NCBI RefSeq assembly: GCF_011516765.1
Contig: NZ_JAAABN010000006.1
Location: 124,001 to 188,000, forward strand
Reading direction: 5' to 3'
Length of the DNA stretch: 64,000 nt
From: Acetobacter sicerae
GTDB lineage: Bacteria > Pseudomonadota > Alphaproteobacteria > Acetobacterales > Acetobacteraceae
The position numbers and the translations under genes were made by a program. The notes under the pieces were generated by a model, which worked only from the letters and a program-made list of their open reading frames with translations, ran no database searches and was not told where the DNA came from. Below, one piece after another: positions 43,575 to 52,603 of this stretch (position 1 is the first letter of the stretch; every line of letters begins with the position of its first letter).

Positions 43575-45212
43575 ATGACCATCGCAGCTTCCGCACCGGC
43601 AACCGGCGCGCCCGTCATCCATGCCGCGCCGCCGATGCCGTCCTACATCCCGCCGTTCGGCCTGCGGACCGTGATCGGCTGCCTCGGCATGCTGCTCGCG
43701 GTGCATGTGGCGGGATTCAACGAGCATGTCACCGAGATCGGCCTGTCCGACATTCGCGGCGCGATGCACATCGGCCACGATGAAGGCACGTGGGTCATCG
43801 CCATCTACGAGGCGTTCAACATCGCCGCCATGGCCTTCACGCCGTGGTTCTACATGACGTTCTCGATCTACCGATTCTCCATCTTCATGACGGCGATGCT
43901 GGCGCTGCTCTCCATCCCGGCCCCGTTCATGCCGGACGTCACATCGCTCTGCATCCTGCGCGCCTTTCAGGGACTCGCGGGCGGCTGCCTGCCGCCGGTG
44001 CTGATGACCGTCATGCTGAAATATCTGCCGCCACCCATCCGCGTGTTCGGCATCGGCGGCTACGCCATGAGCGCGACCTTCGGCCCGAATCTCGGCCTGC
44101 CGCTGGAGGCGTTCTGGTTCGAGCATGTCGGCTGGCACTGGCTGTACTGGGAGATCATCCCCACGGCGGCGCTCGCCATCGCCATGATGGCCTACGGCCT
44201 GCCGAAAGACCCGATGCATTTCGAGCGGTTCGAGAAGTTCAACTGGTTTGGCATTCTGGTCGGCCTGCCCGCCATCTGCTCGCTGGTCATCGTGCTGTAT
44301 CAGGGCGACCGGCTGGACTGGTACCGCTCTCCCATCATCACCAACCTGACCTTCTGGGGTCTGGCCGCCTTCATCGTGTTCGTCATCAACGAGGCGTATC
44401 ACCCCAGCCCGTATTTCCGCATCCAGTACTGGAAATCCCGCAACATTCAGGCGTCGCTTCTGTCGTTGGTCGGTATCCTCGCCATCTGTTCCATCATGGG
44501 CGAAATCCCGGCGACCTATCTGGAAGCGGTGCGCGGCTACCGGCCCATTCAGGCAGCCCCGGTCTCGCTGGTTGTAGCCCTGCCGCAGCTCATCATGCTG
44601 CCGCTGATCGCCGCCATCTGTAACAGCCGCAAGGTGGACTGCCGCTTCGTGCTGGCGGGCGGGATGCTCTGCCTCGCAGGGTCGGCATACCTTGGCACCT
44701 GGCTGACGGTGGACTGGGTGCGCGACAATTTCTACCTGCCGCAGATCCTTCAGGTCTTCGGCCAGCCCATGACCGTCATCCCCACGCTGATGCTGGCGAC
44801 GATGGCCATGGGACCGGCGGACGGTCCCTTCATCTCCGGCATGGTGAACATGCTCAAGGGACTGGCCAACGCCGTCGCCTTCGCGCTGTTCTCCGCCTCC
44901 ACGCGCCGACGCGAACAGTATCACTCGACCATGCTGCTCGATCACCACGGCACGCACGGTCTCGCCCTGCAGGGCATGGGCGACCCGATCAACCAGCAGC
45001 TATCGGTCACGTCGCCGGACAGCGCCCATGTCGCCCGCAATTCGCTTCAGGTCTTCCACACCTATGTGCATGAGCAGGCGCTCGTACTGGCGCTGAACGA
45101 CATCTATTACGTGCTGATCTGGGTCTGCCTCGGTTACGCCGTCATGAATCTCATCCTGCCGCACCGCGTCTATCCGCCGCGTGCCCCTTCACCCAACGCT
45201 CCAGCCCGCTGA
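43575..45212 (+). CDS. MFS transporter, DHA2 (EmrB-like) family
   Basis: A 545-residue inner-membrane drug:proton antiporter with about 14 helices, the DHA2 topology. Family motifs include IRGAMHIGHDEGTWVIAIYE, which replaces the usual 'W..TaY.L' block, LRAFQGLAGGCLPPVLMTVM, and the C-terminal motif region GLANAVAFALFSASTRRREQ. It is followed 17 bp later by a HlyD-type adaptor and then an outer-membrane channel, so it probably works as a tripartite pump expelling substrates across both membranes. The large periplasmic loop with HHGTHGLALQGMGDP precedes the last helix, as in EmrB. Substrate unknown. Confidence 0.88.
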   Translation: MTIAASAPATGAPVIHAAPPMPSYIPPFGLRTVIGCLGMLLAVHVAGFNEHVTEIGLSDIRGAMHIGHDEGTWVIAIYEAFNIAAMAFTPWFYMTFSIYRFSIFMTAMLALLSIPAPFMPDVTSLCILRAFQGLAGGCLPPVLMTVMLKYLPPPIRVFGIGGYAMSATFGPNLGLPLEAFWFEHVGWHWLYWEIIPTAALAIAMMAYGLPKDPMHFERFEKFNWFGILVGLPAICSLVIVLYQGDRLDWYRSPIITNLTFWGLAAFIVFVINEAYHPSPYFRIQYWKSRNIQASLLSLVGILAICSIMGEIPATYLEAVRGYRPIQAAPVSLVVALPQLIMLPLIAAICNSRKVDCRFVLAGGMLCLAGSAYLGTWLTVDWVRDNFYLPQILQVFGQPMTVIPTLMLATMAMGPADGPFISGMVNMLKGLANAVAFALFSASTRRREQYHSTMLLDHHGTHGLALQGMGDPINQQLSVTSPDSAHVARNSLQVFHTYVHEQALVLALNDIYYVLIWVCLGYAVMNLILPHRVYPPRAPSPNAPAR

Positions 45213-45229
45213 ATCCGGAAACAGCCGTC

Positions 45230-46306
45230 ATGATCTATAAAAAACCCCTTCTCTATGCCGGATGCGCGGCCGTGGTGCTGGCCTGCGTCGCATGGGGCGG
45301 AACACGCTTCGTCAACGGCGACGGGATCAACCAGTACACCAACGACGCCTATGTCACCGCCGACTTCACAACCGTCGCGCCCAAGGTCGCCGGACGCATC
45401 GACCGCGTGATCGCGCAGGACAACGAACAGGTCCGCGCGGGCGAGGAACTCGCCCATATCGAGGATGACGATTACCGCGCCGCCCTCGACGTGGCGAAGG
45501 GCAATGTGATGGCCGCGCAGGGCGACGTGACCAATCTGGAAGCGGAACTGGCCCGGCAGGACTCCGTGATCGCCGAGGCCCGTGCTGCGGTTCTCGCCGA
45601 TCAGGCCAACCTGCTGTTCGCACGCCAGAACACCGCCCGTTATCGCAACCTGTCGGCTGGCGGTGCGGGCACCATCGAGCAGAAACAGTCTTCCGAAGCC
45701 CATGAGAAGGAAGAACAGGCCGCCATCGCCCGCGATCAGGCTGGCGTTGACGCCGCCATCCGGCAGATCGCCGTTCTCAAGGGACAGCTTGAACGGGCAC
45801 GCGGCGTTCTGCTCCGGGCACAGGGCGATGAGAAACAGGCCGAACTGAACCTGTCCTACTGCACCATTCCTGCCCCGGTTGACGGCGTGGTCGGCGAGCG
45901 TGGCGTGCGCGTGGGCGCCTACGTCCATCCGGGCACCGGCATCCTCGCCGTGGTGCCGACACAGGCGGCCTATGTGCTGGCGAACTTTCAGGAAACCCAG
46001 CTGACGAAAGTCCAGACCGGACAACGCGCCACCATCTGGGTCGATACGTTCCCCAACCATCCGCTGAAAGCGCATGTGGACTCCCTTGCCCCCGCGACGG
46101 GCGTGGCCTTCGCACCGATCCAGCCTGACAACGCCACCGGCAACTTCACCAAGGTCGTGCAGCGTATCCCGGTCAAGCTGACCTTCGACGCCGACCAGCC
46201 GCTCGCCGCCAAGGTGCGTGTCGGCATGTCGGTTGAAGTGAACATCGACACCAGCTCGAAGCCGGAAGGCCCACATGCCGGAGATGACCGCTATGTCTGG
46301 CGTTAA
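45230..46306 (+). CDS. HlyD/EmrA-family periplasmic adaptor
   Basis: A 358-residue membrane-fusion protein with one N-terminal membrane anchor (LYAGCAAVVLACVAWGGTRF). The lipoyl/barrel-sandwich halves are APKVAGRIDRVIAQDNEQVR (residues about 50-70) and CTIPAPVDGVVGERGVRVGA, separated by a long alpha-helical coiled coil rich in Ala, Glu and Gln. The C-terminal beta-barrel contains VLANFQETQLTKVQTGQRAT. It bridges the DHA2 pump and the outer-membrane factor. Its last 32 bp overlap the start of the next gene in another frame, so expression is coupled. Confidence 0.9.
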   Translation: MIYKKPLLYAGCAAVVLACVAWGGTRFVNGDGINQYTNDAYVTADFTTVAPKVAGRIDRVIAQDNEQVRAGEELAHIEDDDYRAALDVAKGNVMAAQGDVTNLEAELARQDSVIAEARAAVLADQANLLFARQNTARYRNLSAGGAGTIEQKQSSEAHEKEEQAAIARDQAGVDAAIRQIAVLKGQLERARGVLLRAQGDEKQAELNLSYCTIPAPVDGVVGERGVRVGAYVHPGTGILAVVPTQAAYVLANFQETQLTKVQTGQRATIWVDTFPNHPLKAHVDSLAPATGVAFAPIQPDNATGNFTKVVQRIPVKLTFDADQPLAAKVRVGMSVEVNIDTSSKPEGPHAGDDRYVWR

Positions 46307-47864
46307 GTTCTCTGGCGCTCATCCGTTGCGACAGGCCCTGTTTTCCGGTCCCACGTTTCTGGCTGTGACGCTGCTGGCTCTGGCGGGATGCACGGTCGGA
46401 CCGGACTTTCACAAGCCGCAGGTGGCCACGCCGGAGAAATGGCGCGATCCGCTGCCCGCCGCCGAAAGCCGGGTCACGACCGCGTCCACCGATCCGGCCT
46501 GGTGGAAGCTGTTCAACGACCCGATCCTGACCCGTCTGGAAAACGACGTCGCGGCCTCGAACCTCGACCTGAAAGCCGCCTCATTCCGGCTGGCGGAAAG
46601 CACGGCGGAACGCCGCATCGCCAGCGCCGCGCAGTTTCCGCACATGGAAGCCAACGGCTCCTATGCCCGCGAACGCGCCAGCACGAACGGTATCCTCGGC
46701 CTGATGGGCACGATGGAGCGGGCGGAGGCCGGAAGCATTGCGAGCGGCACACAGGGGTTCGGTCCGGCCGCATTGCCCGGCGGCGTCGGCAATCCATCCT
46801 TCAATCTGCCGCAATACGGTCTGAACGCATCGTGGGAAGTCGATCTCTGGGGCCATGTCCGCAGGCAGGTCGAAGCCGCGACGGCCGCCATGCACGGCAC
46901 TCAGGAAATGCAGCGCGACGTGCTGGTCTCGCTGATGGCGGAGACAGCGCAGAACTATATCGATCTGCGCGCTACACAGTCGCAGATCGATATCCTGAAC
47001 CACAATATCGACATCGCCCGTCACAGTGTGCAACTGACGACGCTGCGGTTCGATCAGGGCGCGGCGACACGACTGGATGTGGCCGAGGCGACCGGGCAGC
47101 TTCACAGCTTTGAATCCCGCCTGTCGCCGCTGAAAAGTCAGGAAATCCATCTGCTCAATGCGCTGAGTTTCCTTGTGGCGCGGGAACCGGGCGCTCTGAA
47201 TGCGGAACTGGGCAGGCCCGCCGCTGTCCCGCCCGTCCCGGCGGAAGTGCCTGCTGGCCTGCCCTCGGAACTGGCCGAACGACGCCCCGATATCCGCATG
47301 GCTTCCGAGCGTCTGCATGCCGCGACAGCGAATATCGGTGTCGCCATCGCTGATTTCTTTCCGCGTGTCACCCTGTCCGGCAGTCTGGATGTGCAGGCGC
47401 TTCAGTTCAGCGGACTGGGCTCATGGGCGTCCCGGCAATATGGCTTTGGTCCGACCGCCACGCTGCCGATCTTTGAGGGCGGCCGTCTGACAGGACAGCT
47501 TCGTCTGAGAAAGGCGCAGCAGCAGGAAGCCGCGACACTCTTCCAGCGCACCACCCTGAAGGCGTGGCAGGAAATTGACGACGCCATGGCTGCTTTCACC
47601 GCCGCCCAGAACCAGCGCGACCGGCTGGCGGAAGCGGTGCATGAAAACGAGATCGCTGTGCAGACAGCGAAAGCACAGTATGTTGAAGGATCTTCGGACT
47701 TCCTGAACGTCCTGACCGTGCAGAATGCGCTTCTGGCCTCCCAGAGCGCTCTGGTCGATGCGACGGCGCGCGTGGCGGTCTCTGTCACCCATCTTTACCG
47801 TGCGCTCGGAGGAGGCTGGGAAACCATCTACCCGGCGGCAGCCAACAGGAAAATGCCCGCATGA
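46275..47864 (+). CDS. Outer-membrane efflux lipoprotein (OprM/NodT family)
   Basis: A 529-residue TolC-like outer-membrane channel. The signal sequence ends in a lipobox with Cys39 (TLLALAGCTVGPDFHKP), and CTVGPD(F/Y) is the NodT/OprM hallmark. Two repeated outer-membrane-efflux domains follow, for example DPAWWKLFNDPILTRLENDV, SFNLPQYGLNASWEVDLWG, ERRPDIRMASERLHAATANI and FGPTATLPIFEGGRLTGQLR. I kept ATG 46275 (GGAAGG upstream), though in-frame ATGs at 46284 and 46293 are possible. It overlaps the adaptor gene by 32 bp, and its stop overlaps the next gene in an ATGA. Confidence 0.92.
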   Translation: MPEMTAMSGVKFSGAHPLRQALFSGPTFLAVTLLALAGCTVGPDFHKPQVATPEKWRDPLPAAESRVTTASTDPAWWKLFNDPILTRLENDVAASNLDLKAASFRLAESTAERRIASAAQFPHMEANGSYARERASTNGILGLMGTMERAEAGSIASGTQGFGPAALPGGVGNPSFNLPQYGLNASWEVDLWGHVRRQVEAATAAMHGTQEMQRDVLVSLMAETAQNYIDLRATQSQIDILNHNIDIARHSVQLTTLRFDQGAATRLDVAEATGQLHSFESRLSPLKSQEIHLLNALSFLVAREPGALNAELGRPAAVPPVPAEVPAGLPSELAERRPDIRMASERLHAATANIGVAIADFFPRVTLSGSLDVQALQFSGLGSWASRQYGFGPTATLPIFEGGRLTGQLRLRKAQQQEAATLFQRTTLKAWQEIDDAMAAFTAAQNQRDRLAEAVHENEIAVQTAKAQYVEGSSDFLNVLTVQNALLASQSALVDATARVAVSVTHLYRALGGGWETIYPAAANRKMPA

Positions 47865-48607
47865 ACGCAGCCAGAATGACCGTCCGGCGGTCTGAATCAC
47901 TTGGCAAAGCGCATTCCGGCGGCATGACGCTCCGATGCCACTTCGCCTTTGCGGACTGGCAGGACGCCGCGCATATTCATGAAGGCAGTCTGCGCGCCGT
48001 GAACCTCCTGTCGCTGCCTTCGGGAGAGCGTTACCAAATCGGACCTGAATCCAACGTGGAGATCCTTACATGGGTCGAGCGTGGATCACTGACCGCCAGA
48101 ATTGATGATTTTTCTTCTGAAAATCTGAAACCGGGTGATCTGCACCTTGCCAGCACCGGTCAGGGATGCGCCTCTCTCGACTGGAGCGCTGAACAGGGTG
48201 CTGCGGACTGCCTGCAGTTCTGGCTGCTTCCGGATCAGAACAACAGTGAGCCGACTCAGGAAGTCCGGCGTGCCTTCCCTGAAACGCAGGACGGCGCTTT
48301 CCGAATCCTTGCCTCCGGTTTTCCGGAAGATGATCCCGAAGAAGGAGAGACCGTTGCGGACGGCTCCCCGATTGCCCTGCAAACCCGCGCCCGTCTGTTA
48401 AGAGCAACTCTTCCGACCAATGAAGGCGCTGTCTACCAGACAACGCCGGGGCGCGATCTTTATCTGATCGTCGTCTCGGGGCATGTCACGATCAACAACA
48501 CTGTCCTGTTGCAGAGAGATGCAGCCGCTTTTGAAAACTGTGAAACCTTCACGGTCATCGCGCAGGAAAAATCCGTCCTGTTACTGACGGATGTTCCTGC
48601 GATCTGA
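47861..48607 (+). CDS. Pirin-like bicupin lacking the usual metal ligands
   Basis: A 248-residue protein related to the pirin/YhhW family. Family landmarks are the N-terminal HSGGMTLRCHFAFADWQDAA (normally HSFSFADYYDP-like), EILTWVERGSLTARIDD, LKPGDLHLASTGQGCASLDW and CLQFWLLPDQNNSEPTQEVR. In active pirins the first block carries HPH and a later His/Glu that bind iron; here the corresponding stretch is RYQIGPESNVEI (residues 58-69) and the GDVQxMSAGxGxxHSE block has become GDLHLASTGQGCASLD. Metal-dependent quercetinase activity is therefore unlikely. The ATG overlaps the efflux channel stop by four bases, placing it in the same operon. Role unknown. Confidence 0.7.
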   Translation: MNAARMTVRRSESLGKAHSGGMTLRCHFAFADWQDAAHIHEGSLRAVNLLSLPSGERYQIGPESNVEILTWVERGSLTARIDDFSSENLKPGDLHLASTGQGCASLDWSAEQGAADCLQFWLLPDQNNSEPTQEVRRAFPETQDGAFRILASGFPEDDPEEGETVADGSPIALQTRARLLRATLPTNEGAVYQTTPGRDLYLIVVSGHVTINNTVLLQRDAAAFENCETFTVIAQEKSVLLLTDVPAI

Positions 48608-48610
48608 CCG

Positions 48611-49462
48611 TCAGACCCCTTTCAGGATCTTCGCGTGGTGGTTCATGTGATCTTCGATAAAGGTCTGAATGAACCAGTAGGAATGATCATATCCGGCATG
48701 ACGGCGCAGCGTCAGCTTCTGCCCTGCGCCCTTTGCCGCTTCTTCCAGATGCCAGGGCTGTAGTTCGCGCTCAAGGAACTGATCTCCGTCGCCCTGATCC
48801 ACAAGGATCGTCGTCGGGTGCGTGTGACCGGCCTTGATGAGCAGAGTGGCGTCATGTTTCGCCCATACCGCCCTGTCCGGTCCGAGATAGGCGGTGAAAG
48901 CCTTCTCACCCCACGGCACAGCGGCAGGATGCACGATCGGCGCGAACGCCGAAACGGACTTCCATTTCTCCGGCGCACGGAGCGCATGGACCAGCGCGCC
49001 ATGACCACCCATCGAGTGACCGCAGATGCTCTGTCGTGTCGCATCAACCGGGAACTGGCTCGCAACCAGCTTCGGCAGTTCCTCGCTGATGAACGTGCCC
49101 ATGCGATAATGCGCGCGCCAGGGTGTCTGCGTGGCGTCCAGATAGAAACCGGCCCCTACACCCAGATCCCAGCTGTCCGTCTCACCCGGCACATTCGCGC
49201 CACGCGGAGACGTATCGCACGCCACCAGCGCGATACCGTGCTTTGCCGCGAAGCGAACGATGTTCGACTTGATCAGGAATGTATCCTGCGTGCAGGTCAG
49301 TCCCGCCAGCAGGTAAAGCACGGGAACCGGCTTTTCCTTGTTCGCGCCTTCAGGAATGAAGACGCCGAAGGTGGTCGGAAGCCCGAGGGCCTCCGACTGG
49401 ACCGTGTAGAAGCCGAGTGCGCCCCCGCAGCAGACGTGTTTGGATGCTGTTGTCAGGGTCAT
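48611..49462 (-). CDS. fghA: S-formylglutathione hydrolase
   Basis: A 283-residue serine hydrolase that splits S-formylglutathione into formate and glutathione, the second step of glutathione-dependent formaldehyde oxidation. The nucleophile is Ser150 in CGHSMGGHGALVHALR; ERELQPWHLEEAA and RRHAGYDHSYWFIQTFIEDH supply the acid/His region, with the conserved DHSY(W/F). Oxyanion-side motif LLAGLTCTQDTFL is present. GAGGAG precedes ATG 49462. It lies 10 bp after adhC, and both end the operon that generates formaldehyde from glycine betaine. Confidence 0.95.
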   Translation of the reverse strand: MTLTTASKHVCCGGALGFYTVQSEALGLPTTFGVFIPEGANKEKPVPVLYLLAGLTCTQDTFLIKSNIVRFAAKHGIALVACDTSPRGANVPGETDSWDLGVGAGFYLDATQTPWRAHYRMGTFISEELPKLVASQFPVDATRQSICGHSMGGHGALVHALRAPEKWKSVSAFAPIVHPAAVPWGEKAFTAYLGPDRAVWAKHDATLLIKAGHTHPTTILVDQGDGDQFLERELQPWHLEEAAKGAGQKLTLRRHAGYDHSYWFIQTFIEDHMNHHAKILKGV

Positions 49463-49472
49463 GTCCTGCTCC

Positions 49473-50585
49473 TCAGTATTCGACGACAGTGCGGATGCTC
49501 TCGCCACGCGTCATCATGTCGAAGCCTTCGTTGATTTTCTCAAGCGGCAGCTTGTGCGTGATGAGATCATCGATATTGATGCGGTTTTCCATGTACCAGT
49601 CAACAATTTTCGGCACATCGGTCCGACCGCGCGCGCCACCGAACGCCGAACCGATCCAGCGACGACCCGTGACAAGCTGGAACGGACGGGTGCTGATCTC
49701 CTGCCCGGCACCGGCGACGCCGATGACCGTGGACACACCCCAGCCACGATGGGCGCACTCAAGAGCCTGACGCATGAGGGTCGTGTTGCCGACACACTCG
49801 AAGGTGTAATCAGCGCCGCCGCCCGTCAGCTCGATGATACGGCCAACGACGTCACCATCCGGCAGATCCTTCGGATTGACGAAGTGCGTCATGCCGAACT
49901 TGCGGGCCATTTCCTCACGGGCCGGGTTGATGTCCACGCCGATGATCTTCTCGGCGCCCACCAGCTTCGCGCCCTGAATCACGTTCAGGCCGATGCCACC
50001 GAGGCCGAACACGGCGACCGTGGAGTTAGGCTCAACCTTGGCGGTGAAGATGACCGCGCCAATACCCGTCGTCACGCCACAGCCGATGTAGCAGATCGTA
50101 TCGAACGGCGCGTCTTCACGCACCTTCGCCAGTGCGATTTCCGGCAGAACCGTAAAGTTCGCGAAGGTCGAGCAGCCCATGTAATGATGGATCGGCTGGC
50201 CCTTGAAGGAGAAGCGCGAGGTGCCGTCCGGCATCAGGCCCTTGCCCTGCGTCGCGCGGATTGAGGTGCAGAGGTTGGTCTTCTGCGACAGGCAGGATTT
50301 ACATTCACGACATTCCGGCGTGTAGAGCGGAATGACATGATCGCCCGGCTTCAGGTGCTTCACGCCTGCGCCGACTTCACGAACGATGCCAGCGCCTTCA
50401 TGGCCGAGAATGGCGGGGAACAGGCCCTCCGGGTCAGCGCCGGAAAGGGTGAACTTGTCCGTGTGGCACAGGCCGGTCGCCTTGATCTCGACCAGCACTT
50501 CACCCTCGCGCGGGCCTTCGAGCTGGACCGTCTCGATCTCCAGTGGCTTGCCGGCTTCAAACGCTACCGCAGCTCTTACGTCCAT
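49473..50585 (-). CDS. adhC: S-(hydroxymethyl)glutathione dehydrogenase (class III alcohol dehydrogenase)
   Basis: A 370-residue zinc NAD+ enzyme that oxidises the formaldehyde-glutathione adduct to S-formylglutathione. Catalytic zinc ligands include Cys40 (TGLCHTDKF) and His62 (GHEGAGIV); the structural zinc cysteines are 92, 95, 98 and 106 (ECRECKSCLSQKTNLC). The coenzyme fold is FGLGGIGLNVIQGAKLVGAE, with GVDINPAREEMARKFG indicating NAD+ preference. IRATQGKGLMPDGTSRFSF is the class III signature. It lies 36 bp downstream of etfB and 10 bp upstream of fghA, so formaldehyde removal is tied to betaine demethylation. Confidence 0.96.
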   Translation of the reverse strand: MDVRAAVAFEAGKPLEIETVQLEGPREGEVLVEIKATGLCHTDKFTLSGADPEGLFPAILGHEGAGIVREVGAGVKHLKPGDHVIPLYTPECRECKSCLSQKTNLCTSIRATQGKGLMPDGTSRFSFKGQPIHHYMGCSTFANFTVLPEIALAKVREDAPFDTICYIGCGVTTGIGAVIFTAKVEPNSTVAVFGLGGIGLNVIQGAKLVGAEKIIGVDINPAREEMARKFGMTHFVNPKDLPDGDVVGRIIELTGGGADYTFECVGNTTLMRQALECAHRGWGVSTVIGVAGAGQEISTRPFQLVTGRRWIGSAFGGARGRTDVPKIVDWYMENRINIDDLITHKLPLEKINEGFDMMTRGESIRTVVEY

Positions 50586-50621
50586 TGCGCTATTCTCTTT
50601 CTTTCTCTGTTACTTCAATGA

Positions 50622-51386
50622 TCAGGCTTCGGGGGCCTGACCGGCATTGGGCAGAACACCCAGAGCACGCAGATGCGCGACAATCGCACGCGCAGCCTCG
50701 TGCGGATCGGGATCGACCATAAGCTGGCCGCCTCCGCTGTCCTTCGATGCGCCCGAAATCAGTTTCGGCCGCCTGCGATAGGGACGAAGCGTGCCTGCCT
50801 CTTCCTCAGCAGAAACAGGGTGAACCGTAACGACCTCTTCGTCCACCCACGTTTCCCGCTGACGGGCAAACACAAAAGCGGGAACGCACCGAGCTGTCTC
50901 CGGAACGGTGACGACACAGGGAAGCGTCACCGAAACAGGTTTGACCGCTCCTCTGGCACGGAACTGCGCGAGGGCAAGCTGCCCCGGAGAAGTCTGTTCC
51001 ATGGGCGCGCCAATATCCGTGGCGATGGGCCAGCCAAGAGCCTGCGCGAGTTGATACGGCAAAAGGCCCGTGTCACTGCCACCACGACCGCGTGCAGCGG
51101 CCAGCACGAGATCCGGCTCACCATCAGCAAACAGGGCATGGGTTTTCACCACCCCGGCCAGAGCCTGCACGGGATCGGCCCCTCCCCCTTTCAGGCAGAG
51201 GATATGGGTCAGGCCATAACCACCATATTCGGTCAGAACCGGGCTGGCCGGTCCGGCATGCAGGCCGATCATCTGTGTGACGCCAAGTTCGTGCGCAAGC
51301 CCGATGGCGCGGATTTCCCCCGGCACAGGCGCAGGACGCCCCGACACGGGATCAATCCCGGCGGACAGAAGAATAACCGCTTTCAT
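50622..51386 (-). CDS. etfB: Electron transfer flavoprotein, beta-subunit-like (dimethylglycine pathway)
   Basis: A 254-residue subunit of a dedicated ETF. It begins MKAVILLSAGIDPVSGRPAP and has the AMP/FAD-binding-type core DLVLAARGRGGSDTGLLPYQ and LAQALGWPIATDIGAP, ending in a YRRRPKLISGASKDSGGGQL segment. It is divergent from housekeeping EtfB but matches the protein encoded beside dgcAB in Pseudomonas (PA5400-5401 region). It accepts electrons from DgcA/DgcB during dimethylglycine demethylation, as inferred from context. The start overlaps the etfA stop in an ATGA. Confidence 0.85.
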   Translation of the reverse strand: MKAVILLSAGIDPVSGRPAPVPGEIRAIGLAHELGVTQMIGLHAGPASPVLTEYGGYGLTHILCLKGGGADPVQALAGVVKTHALFADGEPDLVLAAARGRGGSDTGLLPYQLAQALGWPIATDIGAPMEQTSPGQLALAQFRARGAVKPVSVTLPCVVTVPETARCVPAFVFARQRETWVDEEVVTVHPVSAEEEAGTLRPYRRRPKLISGASKDSGGGQLMVDPDPHEAARAIVAHLRALGVLPNAGQAPEA

Positions 51387-52603
51387 GCGCCCTTCTCCCC
51401 ATATTCGGCGGCGAGAACCTCACACAGCGCGAGCATGACGGTCTGCGCATCGGCAATGATGGCGAGACCGGCACGGGCCACCATCGCTGCGTGAAGGTCG
51501 GTGTTGACCGCCACGACGTGCTCCACACGCCCGAGCCCCTGAAGATGCTGCGGCGCTCCGGCAATGCCCAGCGCGACATAGCACTGCGCGTCGAGGATCG
51601 TGCCGGACGCCCCCACCTGCGTGGAGCGCGGCATGTCGCCATTGTCGCACACTACGCGGCTCGCGCCGGGTGTTGCGTGCAGGGCGCGTACGGTCGCGCG
51701 GAAACTGGCGAAATCCGTCACACCCCGTCCCGCCGACACCACAAACGGCGCATCCCCGAGATTCATGGTGGCCGGATCGGCTGAAATGACTGCGCCCACC
51801 GTCATGTTTGCAGACGCAGGGATCGGCTCTTCAACCGTTTCCTCCAGCGGCAGGATTTCGTGCGCGTCGCCTTCCCATGCTGGCACACGATCGGGCGCAA
51901 GCGTCATCAGAGCGGCGAGGCCACCGACCCACTCCTGACGCCCTGCGCCACAGGGGCGAATGACCTGTTTCGGCCCCAGCACCTCGATGCCCGGCAGCAG
52001 GCCAAGGCCGGTGCGGGCCGCAAGACGCCGCGCCATGTCCGCGCCTTCCTCACTTTCCGGCAGGAGGACGTGACGTGGCGACAGCGCATCCATCACGGCG
52101 ACAAGTTCCGCCACCCGCGTATCAGGATCGGAACCACCGGAAAGCGGCACAAAACGATCCGACCCTGCCACACCAAGCGATGCCTCATCGACAGTCTCAC
52201 CGACGACCACGACCGCACCACCTCCGGCATCCGCCAGCTTGCGGGCCGCGCCCAGCACCTGACGATCCGACCGGTCGAGCCGACCATCAGGCAGATCAGG
52301 CACAACGATGATAAAAAACTCTGGCTGCTCGACACGGACTTTCTTCGCGACAGGCGTAGTTGAAGCGACACTTCCCGCCATCTGACCGACAAGCCCGGAC
52401 CGCACCAGACGCGCCCGACCATCCCGCCCCGTCGTCAGAAGCCGCTGCCGTTCCGCGCGTGGATCACGCCGCAGACGACCGGACGGCGACGTCATCGGCC
52501 CATCCGGCGTGGCGCTCATGTCGTAACGCAGCCGTCCGTTTCCCGGCACAAGACGGGCCGCCCGTTCGGCGCGAGGGTCCCGACGGAGACGGAGCGCGCT
52601 CAT
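51383..52603 (-). CDS. etfA: Electron transfer flavoprotein, alpha-subunit-like (dimethylglycine pathway)
   Basis: A 406-residue ETF alpha subunit. The C-terminal FAD domain is recognisable: FVVSAGRGVTDFASFRATVR, then STQVGASGTILDAQCYVALG, IAGAPQHLQGLGRVEHVVAV and NTDLHAAMVARAGLAIIADA. The N-terminal tail of about 70 residues is unusual and contains LRRDPRAER twice (residues 6-14 and 44-52); homologues beside dgcB normally begin with a single RRDPRAE motif. It works with EtfB as the electron acceptor of the dimethylglycine demethylase. The ATG at 52603 overlaps the dgcB stop by four bases. Confidence 0.88.
   Translation of the reverse strand: MSALRLRRDPRAERAARLVPGNGRLRYDMSATPDGPMTSPSGRLRRDPRAERQRLLTTGRDGRARLVRSGLVGQMAGSVASTTPVAKKVRVEQPEFFIIVVPDLPDGRLDRSDRQVLGAARKLADAGGGAVVVVGETVDEASLGVAGSDRFVPLSGGSDPDTRVAELVAVMDALSPRHVLLPESEEGADMARRLAARTGLGLLPGIEVLGPKQVIRPCGAGRQEWVGGLAALMTLAPDRVPAWEGDAHEILPLEETVEEPIPASANMTVGAVISADPATMNLGDAPFVVSAGRGVTDFASFRATVRALHATPGASRVVCDNGDMPRSTQVGASGTILDAQCYVALGIAGAPQHLQGLGRVEHVVAVNTDLHAAMVARAGLAIIADAQTVMLALCEVLAAEYGEKGA

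Noticed and set aside
43563-44957. 464-codon minus-strand frame opposite the MFS transporter
   Set aside because: Highly charged, repetitive Asp/Arg/His translation typical of antisense to a membrane protein.
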